Source: Platycnemis pennipes
Lineage: Eukaryota; Arthropoda; Insecta; Odonata; Platycnemididae
Assembly (NCBI GenBank): GCA_933228895.1
Contig: OW121848.1
Coordinates: 101,671,470 to 101,735,469 of the forward strand
Length of the DNA: 64,000 nucleotides
Direction of reading: 5' to 3'
Numbering within the stretch: the first letter of the stretch is position 1; each line of letters begins with the position of its first letter. Below are positions 47,956 through 62,055 of the stretch, piece after piece. A model generated the notes under the pieces. The model saw only the letters and a list, made by a program, of their open reading frames with translations, did no database searches and was not told the DNA's origin. The translations under genes were made by a program, and so were the position numbers.

Positions 47956-50900
47956 GAAATTACTGCTACGATAGTGGACGTGGGTGTGTTTCACCTCACT
48001 GTCTGAGTCACTGAAACTTTGGATTTCATATGAGAGACATGACTGTCAGGAACTATAAAGACAATAAGGAGTTAAATGATGTAAAATATACCAAGACATT
48101 TATCGTTGCATGAAAATATTAAATCCGGCTGGATGTAAGATCTAGTGCTTTTCCGATGAATAAAATGCTCGACTTGGGCATCAAAATATTGGCCAGAATG
48201 GAATTTTGATCCAGTATGAAATGCAAGAAAAAATTGTTCACATTCGGGAATTATAAAATAATTATTGTAGGTCAATATACATTACTAAAACTTAGCGTTT
48301 TATCCACATTATTTTATATTATAATTTGATTCTAAATTTCGATTTAGAATGTGTGCCTTGAACGTAAGAGGTGCTTTAGGTATAATCCAGTAAATCAAAT
48401 TAAATTACTTTTTATGCTTTGAAAACAGCGTTTTCCTGAAAAATGCGTGCCTTAAATTTGACAACTCTTTTTAAATATTCTTCAGCAATTGCAAAGTAAG
48501 GATACTTATCCTCCTTGTTTTATCAAAACAAAAATATATTTCTTTTAATGATAATAATTTAATGTTGACTCTCCCGACTTAGAGAATTCCATATTGAAAT
48601 TGTAAATAAAGCAGTTAAAATAAAGTTATAGATAAAAATACACTAATTTTCGGATTGCGTTTGATAAATAGGAAACCTTATTACAGATACGTACTCTGGT
48701 ACTTACTATATTTAGACAAACAAGTATGGAAATACAAATACACGTGAAAACCAGTGAAATAATGAGAATTTTTTATTTAGTTTTCTAAACCAGTTTTTGT
48801 CAATGAATTCGTCGTTAACTATAAAATTGCTATTTATCGAATAACAAGTTACTGGTGAAGTAAAAGCATGACATTCTTTTAAATTTTCCACAGACTGCCA
48901 TCACATTATGTACTTATGTACCAATTACTAGTTGATCAAATTACGAGGATTATTTCTTATTTAAATATGGAGAAAAATTTCACCCAAAAGTCCTGCTGAA
49001 GACTCATGCTGAAGCTACTTGATACAAACCTCTATACGGTCATACTATTTTCGGTAATACGTTTCAGAAAGCTTCGGCGTCATACGATTGAAAGTGTACC
49101 ACAGTGAACTATTATTAGTGGACTACATTCGGCTTCTCCTCGAAAGTTTGAGAGATAAGTAAATAAAAAAGATGCTGGGTGGTTGTCTTTTGGACTCTTA
49201 GGGGAGGTGTTTCATGGGACACAAGTGTCAGGATCCCAGTCCCAGTTTCTCCTCTGCAATCTCCGACGCAGGACGCACAAAGAAAAAGGAGAGGGCAAAA
49301 TGAAGGAGATCAAAAGGTTTGAGGCAATTGAATAGCAGAAGAGGAGAGCAGCACGGAGGTTAAAAGATACGGAGGAAATTTATTGAGTGTGCGACGCGAT
49401 AGGAGCAGTAGGAAACGAGAAGTGAGATGGTCTAAATCAAGTCAACAAGAAAGGGTGAAACTGCGCTGGGGAGGGAAAGAAAATCGCATCCTCTATTATT
49501 GCAAAGAGGATATGAGGGCAACAACGGACTGCATTCATTAGGTACTAGAACGTTAAAGCTAGAAGTTTATTTGGAAATTCTCGCAGTAGGAGACCGTATC
49601 ATGCATCATGAAGTACAACAGCACTATTTGCTGAGTGGGAACTGAAATAAACGGTACCGTTTTAATAATCTATAAGCAAATAACTATTAGAAGATCATTT
49701 CATAGCTAAAGCTAGAGAGATGATTTATCTTTAAAATAATTAAAAGTATTAAAAACATAATTTAATGTTATTTTCTCCAATATTAAATGAGTTTTATGAA
49801 TAAGTATCACAGGTAAAACATTGATTCAGTACTACAGTTCACTTTTTTAATCTAAGACTCTGACATTTATTAGCCTGATCCTACTAAGTTTCCTTCCTTT
49901 CAAAGAGAAATTCAGTAAAAGGCACGTAAATCACGTCTAAAAAATGTAACAAATTAGATTCTTTTCATCGTTGGGTTACTTATTATAAGCTCGAAAAGTT
50001 ATCATTTTTTGTGACATAAATAGTCAAGGAATATAATCCTTTTACCAGAGTTTCGGAATGGGAAACAAACATCAAATTTTCCGCACTGAAGCCACAAACC
50101 GTCCATAAAGGTTACCGCACCTGTGACCTCATTCCGATTGGAAGCCAGCGCACCTATTCGAACACAACTCGTCCCACTCCGGGTATTGTAGCTTGAATGG
50201 ACATGTTGGCCAGTGACCCACCTGGGATATTACGTTCCGCCGCATTTTGTTAAGGGAAGGAACGGAGTGCAAGGTTTCGAGAAGAGCCAGCTGAATCTTC
50301 TACAACAAAGGATGGCAATATTTCCTTATATACCCAAGCACACCGACCTAAATTTAAACCGGTTCCGTGTACAATATCCGAAATCAATCTTCAGCAAACA
50401 ATCAGAAGACTGTACACTATCAGTTCAAAAGCTTTTCTACTAAGAAGGGAAATAATGAGAAATGATATAACATAAACCGCAATGACTAAATCAATCCAAG
50501 TACATCACTGGATCAAATTGCGGAAAAAAATGGAATGCCATCGCTTGAAAAGACTAGTGAATATGGCACCTACTTAAGTGAAGATTAATAATTTCAACGT
50601 GTGTGTAGTTTGCCACGCATCAACATTAAGGTTATTGATTAATCTACTTTAATATGATTTACCCGTTACTTAAATTAAGATGATAAAACATTTGACAATA
50701 TAGCTTTCACAAACTGTTACAAAAACTTTATAGTTTATATTTAAACTATTAGTAATCTGTTTCCTTAGCTTCGAGGCTATTTATTAGTCATTCCAACACA
50801 AGTAGCTAAAAAAAGACAACAACCATACACAGTTTTTTAGCCAGTGCCTCAATTAAAGTATTCTCAACAACATACGGTCATATAGAACAAAGATTGATTT

Positions 50901-51879
50901 TTAATGGAAATACAAATATGTTTCTAATAGTTTACAAATTTTCCCTGAGACCTCTAATGCGTTGCAGGGATTTCTTTGAATTGAGGCCCAAAATTATAGC
51001 TAACGGGAAAATAATAACTTCCACTAGAGGAGTGAACAAAAATTACACTTAATTTTGGTTTTATAGCATGTGTACCTTCTAAGTAGAAGAAATATTCTGC
51101 GTCAATATACTAGAACTCTTACGAAAAAAATTCAGAATAACAAAATATATATAATATTTAACTCCTATCCTACGCAGCGAAAAAAAGGTGTTAAGGCTGA
51201 TATGATTCTCATGGTAACATCAGTACTAATGGGTTTACATCACCGTTTAGTGACACCCAATTTCACCCATCAAACATTTATTTTCAAATTTTATGTATGA
51301 GGGAGCTCCTACGTCCATAATGTTTCCAATTAGGACCGACATCTCAATTTATGGTCATTGGTATCTAATACGTGTCTGTAACAAGTTTTCAAGTATAGGC
51401 ATGACATTTTTTAGAGTAGCACAAGGCCAGTTTTAGTAGAAATATTCTTTGAGTTTAGGTGCTGCAACCGCTGAGTTTGTAAATTTCCAGTATTTCACGA
51501 TTAATAAAACTTACCGATTTAAACTGAAAACATAACTAGAAAACTGCAGAATTGATAATGATTTGATCATAACGATGCACTAATATACTTTGTCAGGCAT
51601 ATATGTGTACGCATAATGACATAAATTTCGGTCCTGTACCCCGAAAACTTTCACACAGTAACTATTGAAGCCAAAAATTTAATAAGTTTTGCCATTTCTT
51701 AATTTTAAAATACGGTATGCTTTTGCGCCACGACCAACTTATCCGAAAGACAAAATTTTATCTCAATTACTTACACCATAAAATCAGTCTCAACTTGACA
51801 TGCGTAAAGCTAAATTTGATGAAGAAAAATTGGTCTAATCCAAAATACCATTTTATTCGCACAGCGTTTCTCACAAAGA
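47956..51879. other. AT-rich stretch, no gene recognised
   Basis: No supported coding, RNA or repeat feature. Confidence 0.4.
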
Positions 51880-52230
51880 TCTCCGCATCTTGGCTCCCTA
51901 CCACTCCCCCCCGCCCCCTCATTCCCTCCCGTTAAACAAAGGAATCTTCGGCGCAGCGAGGACACATCGTACCAGCGGAATCTCAAGAATCCCCGCCGCC
52001 TACTCCTACGCCTTTTACGACGGCGAGAAGTTAAAAAGCGCCGAGTACGACGGGCGCACCGTCATTGTTTTGCCTCCACCTGCCACTTCTCTTTCCACCA
52101 AATCCACATTATCCATTCCGTTCTCAAGGTTTCGCGGAAAGGAAGCATAGCCTATAGGCACACACCGCCTCGCAGGTCCGGATGACGCGAAATGGAGAGA
52201 GGTACTACGATATATAAGGAATGAAGGCCC
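51880..52230 (+). other. GC-richer patch with an open frame
   Basis: CpG and GC content rise locally. A frame at 51890-52150 (86 codons) starts with a proline-rich run and includes YDGEKLKSAEYDGRTVIV; I do not recognise it. TATATAAG lies just after it at 52211-52218, possibly a promoter. Confidence 0.2.
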
Positions 52231-55200
52231 TTTATGAAGTCTCAGGCATTTGAAAGCCGATTCTTGATTTCAAATGGGAAACTTGACTGGATTTGCGACG
52301 CTCAAAAACAAGCAGAAAACAGGAAAGCACGCAGGGGACTGCAGTTACGCATTAAACCCAATTTAATAATGCCTTTCTAGCCATGATCTTCCAATGGATG
52401 GCAGAATCTGGGTGGATAATTTTCTTTCCCCAAAATATATTTCCATTACAATGTCTACCATGAATGCGGAAAGAATAATTCTATAGAAAAATTATCCTGT
52501 CACGCGCAGAAATAAAATCAAGATAAAGTGTTAATCACATGTGAAATTAAAACTCATGATGGAGCAATCGATTTCCAGCACCTACTATTGAAAAAGACCA
52601 CTGGAACGATATAATCATCCCCATTTCTCTGACTTGAGATAAGAAAGGCTTTTTCAGCCCAGTTAATATCGAGTTGTGCTAAAGGAATGGCATTGCTCAC
52701 TTCCATAGCATACCAATTAGATTATAGCTTTTATGAATGTACAATGAGGGTATCATCTTCTGGATTGCGATCAAGTTAGAGTGGATAACCTTTTACAGCA
52801 CATTAAAGCACATATCCGACCATTCCTAGATTACTTGTGCCGTGTTTTTCGTGTTATTCCATATTGTGCTCGGACAGTAGTTTCGCTGTCGCAGCGGTTG
52901 ATGGGTGCTGTAATTGTAAAAGCGTAAAGAAAGATGAGGATATTGTTGACAGTGACCTCTAGCACATGTGCTATGTATGTATGACGTTGCTAGGTTTCGA
53001 AAGAATAATGCTTCGATGTGTCACAGTGAGTCATTACTAAAAAAATCTCGATGTTATCAACTACTGTGAATTAAAACGGTTAATACTACATGAAGTTTAG
53101 TGGTGTCAGAACCATTATACAGTCTAAAATACTTCCGGTGGCATTACAACCTTTGCACCATTGCTCTACCAGCAGTGATTCTTCGTGTAGTTCGATTGCC
53201 TACACGAGGTCGAATCCCAAATGTCGGTAATAAAGGGAGTACCTTGAAATTCTATCTACGGTACAACTAACAAGCGATTAGAAAACAGTGCGTTTGAAGT
53301 AATTTAAGCGGTCAGTTGCACGCTGCGGTTTTTTATCGTCTACAGAGGTGGTATCATTCATTGCCCTTCACCTAACGTCAGTACAATTCCTGAGGATATG
53401 TTTTCAATTGCAAATAGCTGATCTCGTAAGTGCTAGAGACTTTACAAAAAGTTATAAGAAAAATCGATGTACTTCGTTCAACCTCACTAATCACTGCGTC
53501 ACCTAATTTGGCTAAGATCATATAATGAATGTTTTAAAAAAATTTCCTCCTTTTCTCCATGGTTCAATTAAATAAGTGAGTATCTCTTTTGGTTACCTGG
53601 CTAAGGGTGCGCTATTCATTGAACAAATATGGCAACAACTTACACTATGAACTCAAAGGGATGTCTACAATGATATTTTGAATAAGATTCTACAGAATCT
53701 TCAAAATAAAATCTAACAATTATAGAAGTAATACATAATACAAGATTTTAGCGTACTAAGCAAGCAACGTTTCACCGTTGAAGTAAAAGAGTCCCATCAA
53801 ATACCGCCACTTTTGAAAGTCCCACCTCAAGTATTATAATTCCTAACCATATAATTTTCGCTGATTTTAGTCGGTTGAGAACATTCTTTTAATTTGACAA
53901 AATTCTGGAAAATCTAGATATTATTTTTCTAACCAAAGCATTTGTTCTTTTTCGTGTCCAAGCATAAACTGCCTCATTATTAGTTTTTCCAGTTTCACTA
54001 TCCAATCAAAAACGGATTTCCAAAACCAAAAACTCATTTGAATTGCAGGGAATGAACATTCAATAATCTATTATTTTAGAAAATCGCCTGTCAATTACGA
54101 CGGTTTCAAAGTCAAAGCAATACACTCTAAAAAATTAATGCTGGATATAAAATGTAACATTGAAGAAGAATTACGTCTGGGAATTTGTGACGAGTTTTCT
54201 CGTTATTTCTGGCAACGGAATTCCATTAATTTTGAAATTGAATGAAATGAGAGAACTTCGCTTTTCGTATATTTCCAAAATTATGATTGATTTCTGTATT
54301 CACTTCAATCACAAAATTTACTTGTTACTATGCAAATAAAGAGTACATAACAATGGTAAACAAGGTAAGGTACAATCCCTCCACAATCAAAAAGTGGAAA
54401 TCTATTTTTTCTCAGCTTAAACTCGGGTTGCAATAGCGACCTTAAATTATTACTGTTGCCTATCAATGCGTAGTGACTCATAACTAACACAATGCTATCT
54501 CAACTACCTAATTTTAGCAAAACATTTACCCACGCATAAACTTCCTTAGTACTCGTGGTATTTTTCGTACTAGCGAGCTATAGTAAATGCTTCATCAGAA
54601 TGATAGAATGGACAGCGGGAAATAACTACATGTAACCTCAAACGATCGATAGAATCACTGATGCAAAGCGAAATATCGTTTTTATTTAGTGTATTTTCCA
54701 TCCAGATAGTTTTAAGAGGAGAAAGCACTCGAAATTTTATACATTTTAAGGTTTAATTTAAAAAGTACATAGCATATGACAAATCTTCTATTTAAATATA
54801 TGCATCAGAATCATAGTACTAGGTTTATGTAGCAGATAGCCTAAGCTTGTGGAGTGACTTGTATATGTGTATGAATTACTGACTTCACTGACTCGTGAAC
54901 CTGAAAGCTGACGTTAAACGTAGGCAATATCTATCGCACCCTGCCGAAGGTTGGGATGTGATATTAGATAAATAAAGGGAAATTTGTCAAAAAACTTAAC
55001 ACTCCTGAAGAAGAGAAGTAAATTTTGTGCACGAGTCAATAAAGGTTTATAGAGAATATAATAAATAGAGGAATAACATAATTTAGTAATAAAAGGAGTT
55101 GTGCGAAACAGGGAAATGAGAAGGAAAAAGGCAATACTCTATTCTTTTGAGGAGAAAGAACGTATACAGGGTAGAAAATAAACAAAATAAAAGTAATTGA

Positions 55201-55480
55201 GTTTATGAAGGAAGCACAAGTAGTAATAGGCTTATATGAATACGACCACATTATCAAGGTCATGATATATTTATTCATAATACGAAAAGAATGTAATGAT
55301 TACCGAGTGATTCTCCGATACTTTGCTCAATAAGGCAAAGAATGGGCTCAAGGGTCATAAGAAAATGCAGTACAAAGATGACAAAATAAAATGTTTACTC
55401 TTGCCAAACGCGGCCCGAAAAGAGACAGTAAACAGGCAAATTCTGCATAAGTTTAAAGGGGCATTTCTTTACACAAACAT
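52231..55480. other. AT-rich stretch, no gene recognised
   Basis: No supported gene. A tRNA-like box B (GAGGTCGAATCCC at about 53208) has no good box A at the right distance. Confidence 0.4.
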
Positions 55481-55960
55481 TGTAAGAATTCCCTTTTCTT
55501 CATTTGAATCATATCTTGAGCCATGTTTGCCATTTTTCTCTCATCCCAAAAGTTTCCTTTTTCCTCCTTCAGCTTGCCACTCCTCTCCCCACTTCTCATC
55601 AATTTTCTTGTGCGGAACCAAAGAAGCTCTGCGCCGCGCACTCATCTGCCTTTTTTTGTCAATCTGGCGGCACTCAATCGGCCAGTTTCTTCTTCTCCAT
55701 GGCCGCTACTCCTCGGGCTCCCTGATTTTGAAGTGCCGTCCCCCAGGGTCTACTTCTTTCCCTTCCATCCATTTCCTTCCTCCTGTGTATTCCACCCATC
55801 AACTCATCTCTTTTTATTTCGAATGAGGAAAAGTAAATCTGGACGGGCGAGAGCTTTGCTTCTGGTTAGAACCCGGAGGGTTCTTACCAGAGTCTGGGGA
55901 CCCTTATTTTCTCCCGGCCACCCCATCCCCCCCTGCTCTGCTTTACTTTTCTTTTAAGAC
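55481..55960. other. pyrimidine-rich block
   Basis: The plus strand is rich in C and T over some 450 bases, which opens two overlapping plus frames (55323-55826 and 55523-55957). Their residues are mostly S, P, F and L with no domain. I treat them as composition effects. Confidence 0.4.
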
Positions 55961-57929
55961 TTCCCTGGGTACTCATCATGTTCGCTCTCTTCTTGTCCCC
56001 GTTTGCCCAAACAAAGTCCTCAACCCGCAATGTGCTTTATTTTCCATATCTCATCCCACCTTACTCCCATGCGGATTTTTTTGACCCAAAGGGATTCAAT
56101 CAGACGGGTTTGGGAGCCCCGATTGTTATATACGGGAATGAAGCGATTATAATTCATATTGATTATAAAGGCGAGCATTGCCAGTATCTCAAATACGTTT
56201 TCAACTCTGGCACAAGAATCTACAGCATTCGCACTAAACCCTATTAGCGGCTAGAGTTCTTAATGGAATCATAGATTCGTAATGGTTGTTGGAACCGGAA
56301 ACAAAAATCATCTACCTCAATTCTTCGTCGCTTTTATTTTAACTGAAATACGCCGTGCCATGTTGAACCTCTTAAGTAATAATGTAAGTATGTGGCAGAC
56401 TAAACAGTCATAATCCCACGCACAATTCATTAGGCACTAAGAAAAGGTAGGACTGTTCTACACCGAAATATATAGCCTATTTGATTCTCATGCCCTCCTT
56501 TAAAGTCGTTCTGGAGCTTGATCAAGGGTATTTCATATTGTTATTTTAAAATGCGCATCAGGAAGTGAAAATATTACGCCAATACTTAAATTTTTCGTCA
56601 CTCTCAATCTACGTTGGATGAGCAAATCATTTGGACGCTTAATATGAACATTGCGCTTCCTTATGAGTTCGCATTACAGATAACGATAGTGATAGCAAGA
56701 AAGAAGGTTCCGTGATCCGGCCAGTTTCAGTAGTCAAATGGATTACTATTCTCTATACCTACTTATTTGAGTCAGCTACCACAATAAACGTCTGTCTTAA
56801 TCTATGCACGGAAAGGTAGCAGAGTAGAAGGGGCATTTTATAAAATTTTGACCTCGCTTACAAAAGTATCGGGAGATCACAGATTAGTAGTTATTGTGAA
56901 AAAAATCGACAAAAGAGGTGGATAGAAAACATGGATATATTCGAAGCGCGGCCACATATGATATTCCTAGATTTTCTCCTTAGACTCGTTACTCTCTATG
57001 GAATATACGCTTCGGCGTTGTTTTGATTATCTGGGGTACGTGGCACAAAAATCACGCCATCATCAAGTGCCAATACACTTTTACTTGCTTCCTGCGAATC
57101 CGGACTCGGCTCCGTGCTGAAGTACATAGATTAATACAAGATTGAAGAATTTAATGAGTGGAAGCAGCGGTAAATGTAATACGCACGCAGCGGGAATTAG
57201 AATAGATGGCCAGTACTTTACCTATTATACCGAACTCTCCTACATAGCTCAATCTAGGGTATTTAAGATTGCGTGTAAAATATACTTCTCTCCAAAAAGG
57301 TCCCGTCAATGTTTTAATCTCATCAAAAGAACAGTGGTGAATCAAGTTTGAAAATACTTACTAAATCGCTTATATGAAATTTGTCATGAGCAAGTATTCG
57401 CAGCGATAAATATGTACTTTTCCGCCAAGAATTATTTTGGCATAAACCCAGCTTACATTGTTACATGTTTTTTTCTTAATGCGCAAAAAAGGGGTTAATG
57501 ATGTCCCCATTACTGAAATGATTATATTCCTATGCTAGAGACGATTATTGAATTGTGTAGGCAAAAGAGATCCAAACACGCGCCTGCAATCTAATCATGA
57601 CCTTAGAAAAAGTACAGGCTAGTATTTGAAATTGAATATTTTTTTTCTTCCGCACCCATCACTTTCGTGACTGAAATCCGCATCCACACACACAAAGGCA
57701 CCATAAACATTTTACAAGCATAAAAATATCCACGACTTCCAATGACACAAGATGCTGAACCTATTCCTGAAAAGGACTTTTGTTCAAATAGGTCTAAATA
57801 GCAATAATATCATCTAACAAAATATACCATTAGCTTCCATGTTCCTGCTTTTGAATACCCAATGTGCGATGTTTGGTACTTGAATGCCTGGTAAAAGCAA
57901 CTTGAATCCTCAAGGGAAGAGGAATCCCC
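55961..57929. other. no gene recognised
   Basis: A 90-codon frame at 55978-56247 (ending KYVFNSGTRIYSIRTKPY) is not recognisable. Otherwise nothing is supported. Confidence 0.35.
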
Positions 57930-58560
57930 GATAGCTTAACAGAGTGAAGGTTTCTGTCGACATTCTATACTCGGGACAACTCTCGATATTTGGTGCTCCT
58001 AAGGAACGTACCAAACCTTCCAAGCTCTCGTCAAGTAAGGGTCTGAAGTCGGAATGGGATTTACTGTTTTTCTTGGTCTCGTATTTCCATCGCATCTTCC
58101 ATCTCGTTCTCTTCAATTTCTTTTCTCTCTACCTATACGCCTAATAGGCACCAGTCCCTCCGCTAAATTTTTGTTTCTTCTCCCCATTTCCTTGCGAGCT
58201 TCTCGGAATCCCTTCAACTTACGACCCTTTCCCTTCTTCCAAATCCGATTCCTCTACCCTCCCAAGGCAACACTCCTTCAGCATTTCCATTCGCCTCCTC
58301 CGGCCACCTTCTGCCATTCTCCGACTTCCTGCCAGTCCGTCCCCTTCCGTCTTTTCGTCCTCATCCTCGGTGCCAAACAAATACCCCACGTTTTTTTCTC
58401 TCTCTCTCGGGTCAATTCCGAAAGGGCCATCCCGCGTGCTCTAAATTAAGCACCCAGAGTCCCTTTACTAGCGGCCTCTCCTTCTCCCTCTTCATCTTCC
58501 TTCAATTACTCCGTATCTCCCATTCGCCTCCCTTTGATTCATTAAAGATGAAAATCCCGA
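57930..58560. other. pyrimidine-rich block
   Basis: C and T rich on the plus strand, especially 58150-58540. The open frames here (for example 58054-58449) follow the bias and carry no motif. Confidence 0.4.
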
Positions 58561-59335
58561 TTGAAGAAACATTTGTACTCAGGCGCTCCCTCTCTTTCCT
58601 GGGATTGCATGAATATAGAATAAACCTTCCCTCATCCTCTTTCTCCTTCTCCATATTGAGCAGAGCAACCGGTAACCGTTCAGTAAGATCGATCCTGATC
58701 CAGCCCTACACTCACTCACTTCACGGTCCATTTCGCGGCTGCGACGGAAAAGGTTGCGATTGAAGTGATGGAAAATATCACATTGGTCGGAATTAGGAGA
58801 GAAGGGCAGTGAGCAACACAGCATGAAACTTCTTGAATATATACCCTCCATGAAAACTCTTACCAGCCGTTAAGTATAGATAGTTACAACAACGAGGTAT
58901 CCCATAGTAAGTAACGGTCAGGATCAATAACGAACCAAAAATTTAGAGCCAACATTTCATAAAGAAAAATTATAAGCGATTCCTATATAAGGCTATAATT
59001 TTCTTCTGGCCTTAAAACTGTTAACTCGCTTCTTCTTCGTAAGCTTCTCCTGCCTTCACAATTAAATGTTGGAGGTTTCCTTCAGCAATTTGAGACGAAT
59101 TCTGACTATCGAATACTACCCAAGGATGTGTGTTTAGCATATCTATTTACTTGAACAAATAACCAAAAATATGTAACTTAAGGGCAAATTCGTAATATGT
59201 GCATGCACATGCATTGATAATGCTGAGATTATTAGATATATATTAGTTAAATAACTCTCAACGGGACATCTAAATTACTTGAAGTCCCCTTGATTTTACT
59301 GCCAATAGAAGGGATGATGACCCAATTGAGTACTC
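58561..59335. other. no gene recognised
   Basis: AT-rich non-coding sequence after about 58860; no supported feature. Confidence 0.35.
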
Positions 59336-59980
59336 GATTTATCTACATCTACATAAAACCCTGCAAGCCACCATAAAGGTGTGTGACAATTTACACCAAA
59401 CATGCATTACACGCTAAATTTATACGCTAGTCTAAAAGTTTATGTACGGCCAGACCAAAGGAAGGACATGAAATGTAAATTAATATGAAATCTTTACGCA
59501 CTTTTGGCTTATATATTCACATAAATTTATTCCTCTCTTTCTGTCGGTAGGATTAGTTTGGCATGCAAGAGGTTTTCCCATGTATAGTAGGTTTCGGATC
59601 CCACAGCGGCGTAGCGGTATTTGTTTTCGAATTTGTGTTCTCAAGGTACGGAATGGCCACATTCGTCGGAAAACCTCCAGGCCACAGCTACTCCCTTGCT
59701 CTTTACATCTTGCTCCTTACATCCAAAACATCTTGTTGGCACTTAAACAACACGGGTGCTTCTCCATTTGGATCGAAGTGGTCGAGGTAGCCTCTGGCCA
59801 CCTATGCCGAAGGTACGAGTGAAGTTACGAGGTCTGTTGCATTTTTCAGTTTTATTTCCCTTGGGCACCACTAATCTCCCTTGCCCTGTGATAGTAATAG
59901 TATTTCTCTCCTCTTCACCTAAACTGGGAGATAAGCCACTTGCACCAGATACAGAATTTGGACCAGAAGGATTTTAAGAG
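59336..59980 (-). mobile_element. retroelement 3' end with GTAGAT-type tail
   Basis: Read on the minus strand the sequence ends GGTGGCTTGCAGGGTTTTAT then GTAGATGTAGAT at 59336. A TTTGCAGRGT...ATGTAGATGTAGAT ending is a widespread 3' terminus of insect non-LTR elements and their SINEs. Upstream, a 74-codon frame (59752-59973) reads NPSGPNSVSGASGLSPS, then LGEEERNTITITGQG and ends KWRSTRVV. It resembles real protein but has no ATG and follows a stop codon. It might be the coding end of the same element. The exact family and 5' end are unclear. Confidence 0.5.
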
Positions 59981-60129
59981 AGAAACCCAAGTAGAAAGCA
60001 TAGGTAAACCAGGTCATGGTTGAATACCATACTCCTCATTTCCACGATAACGACAAATATACCATTAGACTGGATTGTGGTAGTTATATAACATGTTCTT
60101 TTTATGTTTCGTAGCTAATTTTTTCTGGC

Positions 60130-60405
60130 GAAACTACAAAATGGGAGCACTACCTGTCCCCCACTCCGAAGACCTTGGTTTGAATTCTATACCGTAGGCA
60201 TTTCATCTTGAAATCCCAGCCCCTCCTGAATTCTTTCCTATCTGAATGAGGAGAGAACCTCAAGTACTGTGTCCTTTGGGGGGCTAATAGAATTGCCGCG
60301 TTTCACTTCACCCCTGCTCTGTTCCCTGAAAACTCTATCCCTACGCTAAGAACTCTAATCTTTCAAATTACATCAATCATTTCAGCAGTCAATCGCCTCG
60401 CCAAG
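60130..60405 (+). mobile_element. tRNA-headed SINE, family A, copy 3 (worn)
   Basis: A weak box A region (GGGAGCACTACCTG) precedes a box B-like TTGGTTTGAATTCT. The body has GAGGAGAGAACCTCAAGTAC where copy 1 has GACGGGACGTTAAGCCTTGA, then CCTTTGGGGGGC. The 3' part CAGCAGTCAATCGCCTCGCC matches CTGTCAGTCGCCTCCCC of the 23.6-kb copy. This is the most diverged of the three copies. Confidence 0.55.
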
Positions 60406-61329
60406 ATGACTATTAATACGAAAAACAAAAGTTTATTTTATTATTTCTGCCCGATTTGTTCCCAGAATATGCTTGATGGAATTTACTGACAGCATGAATA
60501 GAGGTCATGTTGGAGTTCATTGTTAATAATAGAGCTAACGACACGAAAATAATGAGCTTTAAAATTAAATAGGATAAAGGCCCCTACATTTTTCAGTCAC
60601 GGCCCAAAAATCAAACAAGCCCTTGAAATATCTAACCAAAGCCCTTCGAGACACTTGAAAACCTAATAATTTATAAACCTTAATTCATCACATTCGACTG
60701 TCCCAAAGACATACTTAATGCCTACTCTTTGACGAATTAAAAACGTACGTCAAATCCAGGGTAAAATTTAAAAAGAGCTGAGATTAACATCAACCTTTAT
60801 AATTTCCAACTACGGGTAAGAGCATCAATAAAATTCCCATGAGACATATATAATATTTTATATTTTACACCATACTAATAGAGTCCAACCTCCGGTAGAT
60901 GGAACCAGCCCCGATTACTCATTCCACAAGAAATGTCTAAAATAATGTATTCAGCCACCTGATGCTTCACGTGCAACTCAAATTTATAAAAAAATCGAAT
61001 TATACTTGTGATATAAGAACAGATAGTGTTCTTATATTAATGAGCCAGCGAAACGAACAACGATAATATCGCTTTTCTACACGGATAAACCCAGGGATAC
61101 AGATGGTTATAAATTTTCGAAACCGTTTTGTTCCAACAAAATATACAGGACGCTTCGTTGCAAAAAAAATACAAATTCTTCCATAGTAGAACATTAATCC
61201 ACTAATAAATACGGAAGGGCAGAGAGAAAACTAATATTTTTCAGAAAACCAATCTTTCAAACCTCGTGCTCGGAGCAGTCTGTTCGAGTGAAATATTCAA
61301 ATTCCGTAAATATTATTTATCCGAACATT
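60406..61329. other. AT-rich stretch with a small hairpin
   Basis: No gene. At 61011-61037 the sequence ATATAAGAACA is followed by five bases and its exact complement TGTTCTTATAT, a perfect 11-bp hairpin. Confidence 0.5.
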
Positions 61330-61745
61330 GGATGTGACGAGACCTCCCCTTCGGTATGAGCGGTCGGCCAAATTGAACTGCGGTGTCTAAATGGAAGCGG
61401 ATCTCGTGCCCGGAGCCCTCCGATGCCCCTCCTCCGGGCCCCTGCCTCAAACTACCCCCGGAGGCCGCAAAAACCGGAAGGGGCGAACGCGGAACCGCTA
61501 TGGGCATTCTTGCGCACCTGTTTCACCAGCATCCCCCTCCGACCTGCTCTCTTCGGGCGCGTTTGAATATTTTCCGTCCAGTTTGAGGCCCGGAGGAGGG
61601 GAGAACCAACAGGTTAAGCCTCCACAACCGCAGGACCCTAAACGTGCGGAGAGAATCATTTCGAGAGCGGGCCAGGCGGCGAGATGGGAACGTCGTTCGC
61701 CACCGCTCCGCAGTCGTCGCTAACCCGCTTGCACCATGTGAGAAA
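61330..61745. promoter_or_regulatory. CpG-rich island, possible promoter or first exon
   Basis: GC and CpG content are far above the flanks. A plus frame of 110 codons (61391-61723) and minus frames are open together. The plus product is rich in P, R, G and S (GGRKNRKGRTRNRYGH) and is not recognisable. There is no obvious TATA box. A CpG-type promoter or untranslated first exon is possible. Confidence 0.3.
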
Positions 61746-62055
61746 ATTTGCATTTATATGGGTTGAACACCTCTATGTTTTCAACAAAAATATACACGTA
61801 TACACATACATATCATTAATTAAACATTTACGCGTGTCTATATCCATGAATTTTACTTGTGATAGGGACCCCTGCCATAGGAGATTACTCATATGTTACG
61901 GAAGTTTCTGGGGAAAATTCCGCACAATTACAGATCAAATGTCAAGAAATACCTACATCCGCCTTCAGTATTTCTGGAGTTACCATCACTGGCGTTACAT
62001 AAATACCATTACAATCATTGCTGGCGTTACATAAATAAAGAGAATTATTTCTCCG
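61746..62055. other. no gene recognised
   Basis: Non-coding. ACTGGCGTTACATAAATA recurs at about 61988-62005 and, as GCTGGCGTTACATAAATA, at 62020-62037, a short direct repeat. Confidence 0.4.

Noticed and set aside
53150..53240. tRNA-like sequence with GAGGTCGAATCCC
   Set aside because: No good box A at the right distance and no cloverleaf pairing; could be chance or a badly worn SINE.
55323..55957. Long overlapping plus-strand open frames (167 and 144 codons)
   Set aside because: They lie in a pyrimidine-rich block and two frames are open at once; residues are low complexity without a domain.
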